The notes under the pieces were generated by a model. That model worked only from the letters and a program-made list of their open reading frames with translations, had not been told where the DNA came from and ran no database searches. Positions 10,310 to 20,241 of a DNA stretch of 64,000 nucleotides are shown here, piece by piece. Positions within the stretch are counted from its first letter, which is position 1; every line of letters starts with the position of its first letter. Source of the DNA: Alcaligenaceae bacterium CGII-47. Lineage in GTDB: Bacteria; Pseudomonadota; Gammaproteobacteria; Burkholderiales; Burkholderiaceae_B. The DNA is taken from assembly GCA_019166125.1 (NCBI GenBank), contig JAHTBO010000001.1, forward strand, positions 163,066-227,065. Direction: 5' to 3'. The position numbers and the translations under genes are program-made.

Positions 10310-11545
10310 ATGAATAAGATTGAAGTCAAGAATATCTACAAGATTTTCGGCTCGCGTCCGCAGCGTTGGATGGATGCGGTGCGCGACGGCATGACTAAGG
10401 AAGCCTTGCTGGAAAAAAGCGGCCACACCTTAGGGCTGCGTGATATCAGTCTATCCATCGAGGCCGGGACAATCCATGTCATCATGGGGCTGTCGGGCTC
10501 AGGCAAGTCAACGCTGATTCGACATTTCAATCGTCTGATCGAGCCCAGTGCAGGTCAGATCTTGGTCGATGGCGTCGACGTCATGAGCTTGGGAACACAC
10601 GAGCTGGAGCGGTTTCGTCAGCAAAAGATGAGCATGGTATTTCAGCGCTTTGGCCTGCTGCCACACCGTACTGTCCTCGACAATGCTGCCTATGGTCTGG
10701 CTGTACAAGGGGTGGCTCGCGCAACGCGTAATGAACGTGCACAACATTGGCTAGAGCAGGTGGGACTCACCGGCTTTGAGCTGCAGTATCCGCACCAGCT
10801 TTCAGGCGGTATGCAGCAGCGTGTCGGTTTGGCGCGTGCCTTGGCGACTGATGCCGAGATCCTGTTGATGGATGAGGCTTTCTCGGCACTTGACCCGCTG
10901 ATTCGTCGAGAGATGCAGGATCAGTTGCTTGCCTTACAGGCGCGACTGAACAAAACCATCGTATTCATCACGCATGATCTGGACGAGGCTTTACGCTTGG
11001 GCAATCGGATCGCTATTCTTAAGGATGGCGAGCTCATTCAGGAAGGCACACCCGAGGATATCTTGCTGTCTCCTGCAAACGACTATATCGAGGCATTTTT
11101 GCAGGATGTGAATCGCGGGAAGGTCTTGAATGCGGTGCATGCCTGTAACGGGCGGCCGTTGACGCTGACCATGCGTACGTTCCCCGCACATGCCCTAGAG
11201 CGTTTAGCGACCCGTGATTATCGATATGCCGCTGTGCTGGATGGCAAGCGCCTCGCAGGCGTTCTCACGCGTGAGGCCGCTCAGCGAGCCGTGACGCAAG
11301 GGAGCCGAGATATCGCACGATATGTCGAGGATATGGCGTCGGTGCCCGCTACCGCAGGCTTGGATGAGGTGTTGGGGCGTTTGTTGCGCAGCACCGAGCC
11401 TTTGGCTGTTACGGGTATCAATGATGAGTTCCTTGGCGTGCTATCGCGCAGCAAGGTCGTCGAATTGGTGACACCCATCTCTGACACCGTAACGGCGCCT
11501 GAAGAAGGCGCCCCACACGAAGCCACGCAATCGGCAGCCGCCTGA
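10310..11545 (+). CDS. proV: Glycine betaine/proline ABC transporter ATP-binding protein with CBS region
   Basis: This is the 411-aa ATPase that powers the importer. Motifs: Walker A GLSGSGKST near residue 60, signature LSGGMQQRVGLARAL, Walker B ILLMDEAFSALD and switch ITHD. Residues about 285-395 form a CBS-pair region, which in OpuA-type transporters senses ionic strength and gates transport; this suggests osmotic control at the protein level. The start MNKIEVKN was chosen because it follows the proW stop by one base; a longer reading would lie inside proW. The C-terminal tail (TAPEEGAPHEATQ) is low-complexity. Confidence 0.93.
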   Translation: MNKIEVKNIYKIFGSRPQRWMDAVRDGMTKEALLEKSGHTLGLRDISLSIEAGTIHVIMGLSGSGKSTLIRHFNRLIEPSAGQILVDGVDVMSLGTHELERFRQQKMSMVFQRFGLLPHRTVLDNAAYGLAVQGVARATRNERAQHWLEQVGLTGFELQYPHQLSGGMQQRVGLARALATDAEILLMDEAFSALDPLIRREMQDQLLALQARLNKTIVFITHDLDEALRLGNRIAILKDGELIQEGTPEDILLSPANDYIEAFLQDVNRGKVLNAVHACNGRPLTLTMRTFPAHALERLATRDYRYAAVLDGKRLAGVLTREAAQRAVTQGSRDIARYVEDMASVPATAGLDEVLGRLLRSTEPLAVTGINDEFLGVLSRSKVVELVTPISDTVTAPEEGAPHEATQSAAA

Positions 11546-11595
11546 TTTTTCAGTAGCGCATGGCCAGTGGAATACGGCCAAAGCACGTCCGCTGC

Positions 11596-12990
11596 CTAGA
11601 GGGTGCGGCGTGATATATGCCGGTACCAACCAAATAACATCATCGCCGTCAGCGCCAATCCAACCATCGCCATCATCCACATGGCGGCTGCGCCTGGGGG
11701 CGCGCCAGGCATCAGCCAGTTCACTGCCGGCTGCAAGCGGCCTGCACCAGGCCCAAAGCCGAACCACCATCCCCCCACTAAGCCCAGGCCGGTCAGGGCG
11801 CTGATCTGTAGGAGTAGGGGTATGACTGCGACCTTATAGGCGCGCAATAGGTAAGAGCTGATGCAATGCATGGCATCCCAAAAATGAAACCATGGCGCAA
11901 TCTGCATGAGTGCCGCCGCGACGACGGCTACTTGTAGCTCATCAGTATAGGCACGCAAGATCGCCTGTTGACCAACAATTAAAATTAAGGCCGTCATGAG
12001 CGCACCCGTCATGACCAGCATGATTCCCGCCAACCCAGTCCGTCTGGCCTTGGCTGCATCGCGTGCGCCAATGGCTTGTGCGGTAAGTGAGGCGGATGAA
12101 ATGCTGAGCGCCATCGGCATCATATAGCACAAGGCGATCAGATTAGCCATAATTTGTTGGCCGCCGCTTACGTATATACCCCCGCGCGCGATCACCAAAG
12201 ACATAAAGCTAAACGCGCAGACCTCAATCAGATAGGAGCCGCCCATCGGGATGCCTAGGCGCAGCAATTCCTTTTGATCGACCCAACGAGGACGCCCCAC
12301 GCGTAGCCGCAGCGCCACAAAACAGGCCTGGTTGCGGATGGCCCAAAGGCCTGCTGCCAAAGTCATCCAGCTCACCAGCGCGGTGGACAGACCTGCGCCG
12401 ACCGCACCCATGGCCGGTAGACCAAAATGACCAAAAATGAGCAACCAGTTAAACAATAGCTTGGCACCGATGCTGGCCAGATTAATGGCCATCACGGTCT
12501 TGGGTTGCGAGATGGCGGTGCCTAGCGCATAAATCGTACGAAATACCAATGCAGCAGGCAGCGCCACGATCAATGCGTATAAATACCAGGTAATGCGTCG
12601 GCGGACATCGACATCGACCTCACCTGACATGGCTAGCCACATATCGGGAAATGCCATGCACAGCCCGCCCACGATGGATAGACCCAGCGCCATCCAGACC
12701 CCTTGACCCCAGGCGCGGCTAAGCTGTTCGGGGCGCTGACCGCCAAAGTGTTGGGCAATAATGGGGATCAGTGCATGCACCACCCCGGTCAGGCTAATAA
12801 AAACCGTAATGTAGATGGATACCGCCAAGGACATGGCCTGGAGATCGGCGGCTGTGGTGTGACCGACCATTGCTGTGTCAAATACAGCAAAGGCGATGCC
12901 CGCCCAGGCGCTCACCATTACCGGCCAGGCCTGGCGCAGAATATCCAGCATATTACGGGGTAGGGTGAGCAAGCTGTGGTGTGTGCTCAT
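11596..12990 (-). CDS. MATE-family efflux transporter
   Basis: This is a 464-residue multidrug and toxin extrusion protein with about 12 membrane helices in two homologous halves, using a sodium or proton gradient for export. The N-terminal half shows the family pattern VSAWAGIAFAVFDTAMVG and LMSISVSIYITV-type helix; the centre carries GIPMGGSYLIEV, the start of the second half. The start ATG overlaps the stop of the upstream glycosyltransferase by 4 nt (ATGA), so the two are translationally coupled and may act together, for example in export or modification of a lipid-linked sugar; this is inference. It converges on proV. Confidence 0.88.
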   Translation of the reverse strand: MSTHHSLLTLPRNMLDILRQAWPVMVSAWAGIAFAVFDTAMVGHTTAADLQAMSLAVSIYITVFISLTGVVHALIPIIAQHFGGQRPEQLSRAWGQGVWMALGLSIVGGLCMAFPDMWLAMSGEVDVDVRRRITWYLYALIVALPAALVFRTIYALGTAISQPKTVMAINLASIGAKLLFNWLLIFGHFGLPAMGAVGAGLSTALVSWMTLAAGLWAIRNQACFVALRLRVGRPRWVDQKELLRLGIPMGGSYLIEVCAFSFMSLVIARGGIYVSGGQQIMANLIALCYMMPMALSISSASLTAQAIGARDAAKARRTGLAGIMLVMTGALMTALILIVGQQAILRAYTDELQVAVVAAALMQIAPWFHFWDAMHCISSYLLRAYKVAVIPLLLQISALTGLGLVGGWWFGFGPGAGRLQPAVNWLMPGAPPGAAAMWMMAMVGLALTAMMLFGWYRHISRRTL

Positions 12991-14747
12991 GAACCTGGAT
13001 TGAGCCGCAGCAATCTGAACATTTCGTGTCGGTCAGGCCCGCGCTTGCCCTCCCACAGGACGTTCGCCCCACTTGAATAGGCGGCTGTTCCATCGCGCAC
13101 ACTTCCTGGGGAGACTTGTTGCAAGATCAATGTGCAATCGGTGTCATAGCTGAATTCGAGTTGATTGAAAACCAGGAATGATGCGCGCTGGCCGACACCC
13201 AAATGTAGGGTGCGTACGCATTCTCCGGCTTGCTTGGCGCTGGCCAGAGCCTGGGTTAGTGAGGCTGAAACGTCACGATAACTACGCACATAATCCAGCG
13301 CAGGCATCCACAGCGTCGCCAGCAGGAGCCAGGTCGTGATGAGTCCTCCTGCAGAGAGCGCTGTCCCGCGCCACAGTCCGGCGGGATGCGTGCGTAGGCG
13401 CCAGCGCACTAAAATGACCCAGGCGATGGTTCCAGCCAGCGCAAGCAAAAAAGCGGGCCAAGCCAGGTGGGGCGCATAGCCTTGGGTCTGGCGTGCAATA
13501 TTATGTGAAATTTGAGTGGGCCAGCCTGTTTGCAGTGCGATCCACCCAAGCCATACTGTGGCAGCGGTTAATGAAAAACACATGACTGCGAACCAGTCCA
13601 GCGTATTGACCACGCCGCGACGTAAGGTCGGTAGCGCAAAGGCGGCCAGGACGGCGCAAGGGACGGCCAGCAGGCTGTATTCAGGCTCGAAGGGATCTGG
13701 GCTAAATACCATGATCAGCAGCGCCCAGCCGGCAAAGGAGGTGGGGATGAGCATATGGGGTGCGCGTAGCCAGGCGCGCCAGCGCCACAGGGCAAGTAAG
13801 GCTAAGGGCCAGGTGGGCCAGAGAAACCAGGGTAGGTCCCGCGCGATACTGATTAAGGCGCTAAGGCGTGGCCACCCAAAAGATTGCGTTGTCCAAAGCC
13901 ACCAATTGTCGGTCCAGTATGGCCCAAATTCGCGAGCTGGAATCCACCAGAGCAGAATCATGCTGGCGGCGATTAATGTGCTGATCGTGAGCCATTTTTT
14001 CTCGCCCCAGAGCGGGCTGCCCCACCAGAATGCACAGGGTACGGCCAGCATGATGGGTAGAGCGCCAATCCAGCCGCGCGCCAGGAACGCTGCGCCCAAT
14101 GCGATACCCAGCGTGATGGCGCCGGAGACGGGGTGATCAAGCATGCGAGCGACGGCGTAGAATGCCAAGGCTTGAAAGGCGATGAGCGCCGGTACCTCAG
14201 AGGTCTCGTGCATACGCCACACGATGCCGATGGTCGCCACAATGAGCAATAGCGCCGCGTCGGCAATCATGCGTCCGTAGTCCCGATCAGTAGGCTCGCC
14301 GCCAAAAGGCAGTCTTATTGGCTGCGCCTCGGCGCGTCGGCCCAGCAGGTAGGTGCCATACCAGATAGAGCTGGTCAAAAGCCCGAACCACAGTAGATTA
14401 GGCAGGCGTGATGCAATGATCGCAGCATCGACAGGCGTGGTAAACCACTCGAACAATGGCGCAAAGATCCAGATAAAGAATGCACCAACCCAGGTAATCA
14501 GTGGGCCATCCTGGGCATGTGCCAACGTGCCGATCTGCGGCAGCAGCATGGTGTGGCCGCCCTGGTCAGACAAGGCAGTGATCATCGTGGCCAAACTGGC
14601 GACGTCATCGGTCTTCCAGGGGTCTCGAAAGAACAGGCCCGCAAAAATATAGACCAGACCGACTCCCAGCAAAAATAGCCTAGGGAGCTTGATGGTTGCC
14701 GTGGCCGTTAGCCTGGCAGGCGTGGAACGTACATCATTCTGGAACAC
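12987..14747 (-). CDS. ArnT-like (GT39/GT83-type) membrane glycosyltransferase
   Basis: The 586-aa product is a polytopic inner-membrane protein with about 11-12 helices and a C-terminal periplasmic part from about residue 475. The N terminus carries the acidic DPWKTDD motif in the first periplasmic loop, the expected catalytic/metal-binding loop of GT-C enzymes that move a sugar from a polyprenyl phosphate to an acceptor such as lipid A. The start codon is GTG with no strong ribosome-binding site, so the exact N terminus is uncertain. It is coupled by 4 nt to a MATE transporter. The acceptor is unknown; no arn aminoarabinose genes are nearby. Confidence 0.8.
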   Translation of the reverse strand: MFQNDVRSTPARLTATATIKLPRLFLLGVGLVYIFAGLFFRDPWKTDDVASLATMITALSDQGGHTMLLPQIGTLAHAQDGPLITWVGAFFIWIFAPLFEWFTTPVDAAIIASRLPNLLWFGLLTSSIWYGTYLLGRRAEAQPIRLPFGGEPTDRDYGRMIADAALLLIVATIGIVWRMHETSEVPALIAFQALAFYAVARMLDHPVSGAITLGIALGAAFLARGWIGALPIMLAVPCAFWWGSPLWGEKKWLTISTLIAASMILLWWIPAREFGPYWTDNWWLWTTQSFGWPRLSALISIARDLPWFLWPTWPLALLALWRWRAWLRAPHMLIPTSFAGWALLIMVFSPDPFEPEYSLLAVPCAVLAAFALPTLRRGVVNTLDWFAVMCFSLTAATVWLGWIALQTGWPTQISHNIARQTQGYAPHLAWPAFLLALAGTIAWVILVRWRLRTHPAGLWRGTALSAGGLITTWLLLATLWMPALDYVRSYRDVSASLTQALASAKQAGECVRTLHLGVGQRASFLVFNQLEFSYDTDCTLILQQVSPGSVRDGTAAYSSGANVLWEGKRGPDRHEMFRLLRLNPGS

Positions 14748-14787
14748 CGGGGCAGCACCAGCAAAGGAAACAGCTTAATCTTAAATG

Positions 14788-14811
14788 AAAAAAGGCAGCC
14801 AGTTGGCTGCC
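14788..14811 (-). terminator. Rho-independent terminator after rpmE2
   Basis: On the minus strand a perfect 7-bp stem, GGCAGCC / GGCTGCC with loop AACT, is followed by TTTTTTC. It lies 20 nt after the rpmE2 stop and ends that transcript before the glycosyltransferase gene. Confidence 0.9.
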
Positions 14812-14831
14812 TCGCACGGGGGCATCGAGAT

Positions 14832-15098
14832 TTATTCGCCCTTTTTGACGGTGCCAGCCGTACGTGCAAACCGGGCGCGGAATTTTTCAACGCGACCTGT
14901 CTCGACGATGCGAGTCTGGGCACCAGTATAGAAGGGATGGGACTCGGAGGTCACGTCGCACTTGAACAGAGGATAGGACGTGCCATCGATCTCGATTTTT
15001 TCGCGACTATTCAGTGTCGAGCGAGAGATGAATTTATTGCCGGTCTGCTGATCCAAAAACACCACGTCGCGGTATTCAGGATGGATGCCTTCTTTCAT
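14832..15098 (-). CDS. rpmE2: Large ribosomal subunit protein bL31, type B
   Basis: bL31 bridges the ribosomal subunits. The 88-aa product starts MKEGIHPEYRDVVFLDQQTG and contains LFKCDVTSESHPFYTG, the type B pattern. The zinc-binding CxxC pairs of type A are absent (only one cysteine), so this form should not need zinc. In many bacteria type B L31 is induced on zinc starvation, but no Zur site was recognised upstream here. It is a single-gene transcript with a strong terminator. Confidence 0.95.
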   Translation of the reverse strand: MKEGIHPEYRDVVFLDQQTGNKFISRSTLNSREKIEIDGTSYPLFKCDVTSESHPFYTGAQTRIVETGRVEKFRARFARTAGTVKKGE

Positions 15099-15200
15099 GA
15101 TTGATTCCAGTAGGGTCTAGGTGAGGGTCGCCAGTCGAGCCCTCATGGCCGACAACGTATCCAGTAAAGCCCGTAATTGTAATGGTAAGCAAGGTATTTT

Positions 15201-15884
15201 TCAAATGCCCATCTCACCACGCTCTGCCAGCGATACAGCGCCCGAGGCGATAACGATCAGGTGGTCAAGCAGGCGTACATCCACCAGTGCGAGCGCTTGT
15301 TTGAGATGACGGGTGAGCGCCAGATCGGCCTGGCTGGGCTCGGCCAATCCTGAGGGGTGATTATGAGCGAGGATGAGCGCGGCGGCATGATGGCCCAATG
15401 CCGCCTTGATGATTTCACGCGGATACACTGAAGCCTGGGCCAGCGTACCGCGGGAGACTTCTTCGCAGGCAATCAATTGGAGCTGGCTGTCCAGGTAAAG
15501 TGCAATACAGTGTTCTATATGTAGGTGTCCAAGTCGTGCCGTACAGAATTGCTTGACCCGTTCGGGTTGATTTAAAGCCTGGCCACTGCGCAGGTCTTCC
15601 TCAAGCGCACGACGGTTCAATTCATTGATGGCAAGCAGTTCACAGGTCTTGGCAACGCCTAGTCCCGGGATCTGCATAAGCGTGCGTGCATCGGCCGAGA
15701 GCAGGCCGCGTAGCCCTTCGAAGTGCTCGAGCAGACGCCGCCCAAGATTGACCGCGTCGCACCCCGGGATACCGGTACGTAGAATGATTGCCAGAAGCTC
15801 GGCAGATGTCAGGACATCGGCGCCGTGACGCAGCAGGCGTTCGCGCGGACGTTCAGAGTGTGGGGATGATTGGAAGCGTGTCAT
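15201..15884 (-). CDS. radC: RadC family JAB-domain protein
   Basis: The 227-aa product has an N-terminal helix-hairpin-helix region (about 20-85, LLAIILRTG and LMQIPGLGVAKTCELLA) and a C-terminal JAB1/MPN metalloprotease-like domain. The metal motif is present as the E of CEEV (around 137) and the HNHPSGLAEPSQAD segment (HxH-x-D signature), so a zinc-dependent fold is intact. The true biochemical role of RadC is not settled; it is not the recombination protein once proposed. It is divergent from fkpB with 51 bp between starts. Confidence 0.93.
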   Translation of the reverse strand: MTRFQSSPHSERPRERLLRHGADVLTSAELLAIILRTGIPGCDAVNLGRRLLEHFEGLRGLLSADARTLMQIPGLGVAKTCELLAINELNRRALEEDLRSGQALNQPERVKQFCTARLGHLHIEHCIALYLDSQLQLIACEEVSRGTLAQASVYPREIIKAALGHHAAALILAHNHPSGLAEPSQADLALTRHLKQALALVDVRLLDHLIVIASGAVSLAERGEMGI

Positions 15885-15935
15885 GATAGGCTCTAAAATA
15901 GGCGTTACTCAAACAATCCTATACGGTGACACATT

Positions 15936-16412
15936 TTGATCTCTACATCTGACGCGGTACATGCTTTTGTCCGTGCCGATTCATACCTGACCTTGCACTA
16001 TCGTATCGAGCTCACCAGCGGTCCGGCAGCGGGCGCGGTCTTTGTCGATACCTTTCTGGACCGACCAGCGACCTTACAGATGGGGGTGGGACAGTGGTCT
16101 CCTGGTGTAGAGGAAGTGCTGTTGGGGCGTGCCGAAGGCGCGCACTTTACGGCGGCATTGCTGGCCGGGCAGGCCTATGGCGAGCGTAACCCCGAGCTCA
16201 TCCAGCGCGTAAGCCGTGCAGCGATGCTCAGTAACGCGCCACCCGATACTGAGTTCGAGCCAGGTGATCTGGTAGAGTTTGTAGCGCCCAATGGTGGCCG
16301 GTATTCTGGCGTCCTGAAAGAATTGGGCGAGACCTCTGGTCTATTTGACTTTAATCACCCGTTAGCGGGCGCTGATCTGCTCATTGAGATCGAGATATTG
16401 GGAGTAATGTGA
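15936..16412 (+). CDS. fkpB: FKBP-type peptidyl-prolyl isomerase (SlpA/FkpB)
   Basis: This is a 158-residue cytoplasmic prolyl isomerase of the SlyD-like group. The FKBP part (about 15-70 and 130-158) shows [15 protein letters not shown] and the [21 protein letters not shown] core, with the insert-in-flap domain between. The [15 protein letters not shown] terminus is the family ending. The start is TTG with a GGTGA sequence 7-8 nt upstream; no ATG lies nearby. It overlaps ispH by one base, the conserved fkpB-ispH pair of proteobacteria. Confidence 0.92.
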   Translation: MISTSDAVHAFVRADSYLTLHYRIELTSGPAAGAVFVDTFLDRPATLQMGVGQWSPGVEEVLLGRAEGAHFTAALLAGQAYGERNPELIQRVSRAAMLSNAPPDTEFEPGDLVEFVAPNGGRYSGVLKELGETSGLFDFNHPLAGADLLIEIEILGVM

Positions 16413-17380
16413 TGGACAAGCCGGATGACATCATCGGGGCCGAGATCGTTTTGGCTCAGCCCCGCGGTTTTTGCGCTGGGGTGGATCGTGCTATTGAGAT
16501 TGTCGAGCGGGCCTTAGAGCTTCATGGCGCCCCTATTTACGTACGCCATGAAATTGTGCATAACCGTTATGTGGTTGAGGACCTGAAGTCAAAGGGTGCG
16601 GTGTTCATCAACGAACTCTCTGAGGCACCGTCCGATGCAATTGTGATTTTTTCTGCGCATGGGGTGGCCCGCTCCGTCCGAGACGAGGCTGTGCAGCGCG
16701 AGCAGCGTATTTTCGACGCGACCTGCCCGCTGGTCACCAAGGTACACGTCGAGGTTGCCCGGATGCGTGCTGCCGGGCGCGAGGTCATTATGATCGGTCA
16801 TCGTGGCCACCCTGAGGTCGAGGGGACACTGGGCCAGGTCGAGGGCGGCATGTATCTGGTTGAGTCAGTCGAAGATGTCGCTGCCCTTATCGTCACGGAT
16901 CCGGCTAATCTCGCCTTTGTGACGCAGACGACACTGTCTGTTGATGATGCGGCACAGGTGGCAGACGCCTTGCGTAGTCGGTTTCCCGGAATTATGGAGC
17001 CTAAAAAGAGTGATATCTGCTATGCCACACAGAATCGCCAGGATGCGGTGCGTATTATGGCACCTGCCTGCGATCTGGTGCTCGTAGTGGGTAGTCCCAA
17101 TAGCTCCAACTCTAATCGCCTGCGTGAGGTCGCCGAGCGCAAGGGCGTGACTGCCTATCTGCTGGATGACCCCGATATGATCGATCCCGCCTGGCTGGTT
17201 AAAGCAAAACGCATAGGCGTCACGGCAGGCGCTTCAGCGCCTGAGGTGTTGGTACGTCAGGTGCTGGATCGTCTCAAAGAGCTCGGTGCTGCTTCCGTGC
17301 GCCCGCTCAAAGGCATTGAGGAAAATGTTTCCTTCCCGTTGCCTAAAGAACTCTCGCGCAAGCAAGTCGCGCGAGGTTAA
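16412..17380 (+). CDS. ispH: 4-hydroxy-3-methylbut-2-enyl diphosphate reductase
   Basis: IspH is the last enzyme of the non-mevalonate isoprenoid pathway, converting HMBPP to IPP and DMAPP. Its iron-sulfur cluster is held by three cysteines, visible here at 21 ([11 protein letters not shown]), 105 ([10 protein letters not shown]) and 203 ([12 protein letters not shown]). The HGV and HRGHPEV motifs that bind substrate are also present. The ATG at 16412 was chosen over a GTG 3 nt upstream because GGGAG lies 7 nt before it. It is co-translated with fkpB, and its last 4 nt overlap the convergent isomerase gene. Confidence 0.97.
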   Translation: MDKPDDIIGAEIVLAQPRGFCAGVDRAIEIVERALELHGAPIYVRHEIVHNRYVVEDLKSKGAVFINELSEAPSDAIVIFSAHGVARSVRDEAVQREQRIFDATCPLVTKVHVEVARMRAAGREVIMIGHRGHPEVEGTLGQVEGGMYLVESVEDVAALIVTDPANLAFVTQTTLSVDDAAQVADALRSRFPGIMEPKKSDICYATQNRQDAVRIMAPACDLVLVVGSPNSSNSNRLREVAERKGVTAYLLDDPDMIDPAWLVKAKRIGVTAGASAPEVLVRQVLDRLKELGAASVRPLKGIEENVSFPLPKELSRKQVARG

Positions 17381-17979
17381 GGAACTGCTACGCGGGACGC
17401 CCAGCGTCGGATCATATCCAGGCGATCAAAACCCCAGAATGGCTCATCATCGAGGATGATGAACGGGGAACCGAATACGCCTCTTGCGATTGCGGCGTCG
17501 TTTTCTGTGCGCAAGCGTAACTTAAGTTGATCCGACGACAGTGCCTGACGCAGGGCCTCGATATCCAGCCCTGACTCGCCCGCAATGCGCACGATCTGCT
17601 CAGGCTGGCTGATATCAATGTTTTCAACGTAATACGCGTGTAAGGCGCGCTGGGCGAAGGGGATTGCCCGATCAGGCTGGGTATCCTGGGCGTGTAGCAT
17701 GGTTCGCGCGGCCGTGACGGTGTTGATGGGAAAGGGCGAGGGTTCATTGAATGGAATGTTGTAAATCTGCGCTGTGCGCAGCATGTCATGCCGAGAGTAG
17801 GCGCCCTTCAGGGGGATCTCGGTCAATGGCGTGGTTCCAGTGATCTTGAACATCGGCCCGAGCAAAATGGGGTGCCACGCCACATCACGGCCCAGGTCAC
17901 GGGCCAGCGCATCAATCTGTGTGCTAGCGAAATACCCATATGGCGAAGAAAAATCAAAGTAAAAATCAATAGCAAGCAT
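17377..17979 (-). CDS. 2-hydroxychromene-2-carboxylate isomerase family (DsbA-like) protein
   Basis: The 200-aa protein has a thioredoxin/DsbA-like fold of the kappa-class GST and HCCA-isomerase group, starting [20 protein letters not shown]. The SSPYGY segment holds the serine that contacts glutathione in this family, in place of a CxxC. The C-terminal [24 protein letters not shown] is the conserved cis-proline region. The start was placed at an ATG behind AGGAGGCC; the frame stays open far upstream without family similarity. No naphthalene-degradation genes are near, so the natural substrate is unknown. Confidence 0.88.
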   Translation of the reverse strand: MLAIDFYFDFSSPYGYFASTQIDALARDLGRDVAWHPILLGPMFKITGTTPLTEIPLKGAYSRHDMLRTAQIYNIPFNEPSPFPINTVTAARTMLHAQDTQPDRAIPFAQRALHAYYVENIDISQPEQIVRIAGESGLDIEALRQALSSDQLKLRLRTENDAAIARGVFGSPFIILDDEPFWGFDRLDMIRRWASRVAVP

Positions 17980-18144
17980 TATGGCCTCCTCATGAGCAAC
18001 GGGTTTCTGTACTATGTCTGACTCAGGATAGCGCGATTGATGATCTGGTGATATCCAGTCTGTCGATTGCGCTGCAGTGCAAGTGATCGCTTGCCTCTCT
18101 TTTCTCTCTCCCGGCCTGAATGCCGGCGCTTCCAGGAGCACCCA

Positions 18145-19572
18145 ATGAAAAGCAGGTTCTATATTGCCTTTGGTGTCATTTTGGCACTTGTGCTCGCCTA
18201 TGCTGGCGCCTCTTGGTATGCCGGTAAACAAGCCCAAGACCAGATTGAACTGGCGCTCGAGCAGGCTAATTTGCAGCTAGGTGCTGCCTGGCCGGTAGGG
18301 CAAGAGCGACCGACGCTGCGGGTGCAGGCTTATCAACGTGGCTGGTTCAGCTCTTCTATCGAGTATGCCTTTGCCTACAAGGATGATGCGGGTCATGATC
18401 AAGAATTGCGCTTGCACGATGATTTGCAACATGGCCCATTTCCGTGGCGTGGCGTGAGGGCTGGTGAGTTCTCTCCAATGTTGGCTGACAGCCAGGTGCG
18501 TTTATTACCCACTGAGGCCTTGCAAGCTTGGTTTGATACGCAGCAGGGCGCTTCGCCGCTGCAGATCGATACGCAGGTGTCTTTTAGCGGGGTTGCCCAT
18601 TCTATGTGGCAGTTTCATCCCGCTAAATTCCTGCGTGAGGGCGAACAGTTTGATTTCAGTGGCGGGCAGATTGATGTCGTGTTCAATCAACGACAACGAA
18701 CCTCCGAGACCCGTGGCGCGTTTGATTCGTTGGTCTGGGAGGATGCCGCCAATGGTGAGCGTGGCGAATTTAAAAATATTACCTTTGAGGGGCGTAACGC
18801 GTTCGTGGGCGAAGAGGATTTCCAGATTCATAACCAGGCCCAAATCGGACAAATCACGGTCACCCAGCCGGATCAGCCAACGCTGACTCTGGCGGATATG
18901 CAGGTCAAGCTCGACGCCTCACGCACAGGCGCGCTGCTCGATAGCACGTTGGCCTACGGATTTGGTGGTATTCATGTAGATGAAACAGATCTGGGACAAC
19001 TTCAGGCTGGGGCGCGTGTCGAGCATATCGATATGGTGGCCTTTAGGGCGCTGATGGCTGCCTGGGAGCAGGTGAATCCTGATGATGCGGATGATGCAAG
19101 TCTTAGCTTGGCCGCTCAGGCGCTGCTCCAGGGAAAAATCAAGGCTGTGCTGGCGGCGAGCCCCTCGGTGACGATTGAGCCACTCAAATGGAAAAACTCC
19201 CAGGGCGAGAGTCAAGCCATGTTGGCAGTTCATTTCATGCCTGCCAGCGCCGATGCGGCCTCCGATGAGGACATCGGGACGTTGCTGGAACGCTCTTTGC
19301 GTCAGGTTCACCTCAAGTTGAACGTCTCCAAGGCCATGTTGCTGCAGTTGATCGGACAGCTGGACACTGGTGATGATGCGGAAAGAACACGAGCGTTGCT
19401 AAGCATGCTATTTGATCATTACACCGCGGGTATGCAGCGTGCTGGGCTTATTGAAATTCGGGATGGTATCGCCAATCTGGATGTGAGTTATCAGGCTGGC
19501 GAGGTGGTTCTGGGTGACGCCAAAATGTCTGTTGAAGCGTTTATAAAATTGATTCAGAGTGTCATGGGCTAA
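18145..19572 (+). CDS. DUF945 (YdgA-like) family protein
   Basis: The 475-aa product begins with a single hydrophobic segment (residues 5-25) that is a signal anchor or signal peptide. It is followed by a large region predicted to be beta-rich, with repeated short strands, matching the DUF945/YdgA family of envelope proteins of unknown function. The start MKSRFYIAFGV follows CAGGAGCACCCA. It stands alone between two minus-strand genes. Functional assignment is not possible beyond likely periplasmic location. Confidence 0.82.
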   Translation: MKSRFYIAFGVILALVLAYAGASWYAGKQAQDQIELALEQANLQLGAAWPVGQERPTLRVQAYQRGWFSSSIEYAFAYKDDAGHDQELRLHDDLQHGPFPWRGVRAGEFSPMLADSQVRLLPTEALQAWFDTQQGASPLQIDTQVSFSGVAHSMWQFHPAKFLREGEQFDFSGGQIDVVFNQRQRTSETRGAFDSLVWEDAANGERGEFKNITFEGRNAFVGEEDFQIHNQAQIGQITVTQPDQPTLTLADMQVKLDASRTGALLDSTLAYGFGGIHVDETDLGQLQAGARVEHIDMVAFRALMAAWEQVNPDDADDASLSLAAQALLQGKIKAVLAASPSVTIEPLKWKNSQGESQAMLAVHFMPASADAASDEDIGTLLERSLRQVHLKLNVSKAMLLQLIGQLDTGDDAERTRALLSMLFDHYTAGMQRAGLIEIRDGIANLDVSYQAGEVVLGDAKMSVEAFIKLIQSVMG

Positions 19573-19632
19573 AGGCCCTCTGCGTTTATCGTTGATCCGC
19601 TTGTCGTGATGATGGATGGTATCAAGCCGTCA

Positions 19633-20121
19633 TTAGCGACGGCGTACGGTGCGTCCGTCAAAGATCCAGGTGTCGATCGCATTCACCTTGTCTGGATTCG
19701 GCGTGTTCAGTACGAACTGCTTGCCGTGGATGGTCACGCGGATACTGGCAGAGCAAGACCCAAAAGGCGCTGTAAGCCGATAGCCGTCCTGGCGGATCGT
19801 CATCCAGCGGTAGCTTATCGCGCAGGTGCTGTCACCCGTATCCACTGCGATCAGGATCACCCGAGCCTTACCTACCTGATAAGCATAGGTGATATTGATG
19901 ATGCCCTGAATATCAGGCTCGAGTCTTTTGCCATTGAACAACAGATAGGACTCATAGACATAGTCGCTGCCATGGACCTCAAGCACGCCGTATGGTGTCT
20001 GTAAGGATGTGTGGGAGGGTGTGGCTGGCCAAGGCGTCGTGGTGCCGGTTACAGGTTGGCACAGGAAGCAAAAAACAAACAATAAGCTCAGGCGGGTGCG
20101 CATGACGGTAGCCTTAGGCAT
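19633..20121 (-). CDS. Hypothetical secreted protein
   Basis: The product has about 162 aa, with a basic N terminus and a hydrophobic stretch (LSLLFVFCFLCQPVTG), consistent with a Sec signal peptide. The mature part holds two cysteines (STCAIS and GSCSAS) that could pair in the periplasm, and short hydrophobic strands. I do not recognise a family. Two in-frame ATGs 18 nt apart (20121 and 20103) are both possible; the first has AAGG 5-6 nt upstream. It is divergent from the HIT gene. Confidence 0.55.
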   Translation of the reverse strand: MPKATVMRTRLSLLFVFCFLCQPVTGTTTPWPATPSHTSLQTPYGVLEVHGSDYVYESYLLFNGKRLEPDIQGIINITYAYQVGKARVILIAVDTGDSTCAISYRWMTIRQDGYRLTAPFGSCSASIRVTIHGKQFVLNTPNPDKVNAIDTWIFDGRTVRRR

Positions 20122-20241
20122 CTGGACCTTGTAACCGATCTTGAAAAGCCCATTACATTTCACTTTTATTTCTAGCGCAAGGCGTGATACAAAATAGTTC
20201 GCGTATCAATTGTTTGTCGCTTTATTTCTACCGGAGCTGCC

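Noticed and set aside
15936-15938. TTG start of fkpB as a sign of a broken gene
   Set aside because: The protein aligns from its first strand on, and TTG starts also occur elsewhere in the window, for example cfa.
17980-18237. 86-residue N-terminal extension of the DsbA-like isomerase
   Set aside because: It lacks family similarity and a ribosome-binding site; AGGAGG precedes the shorter start.
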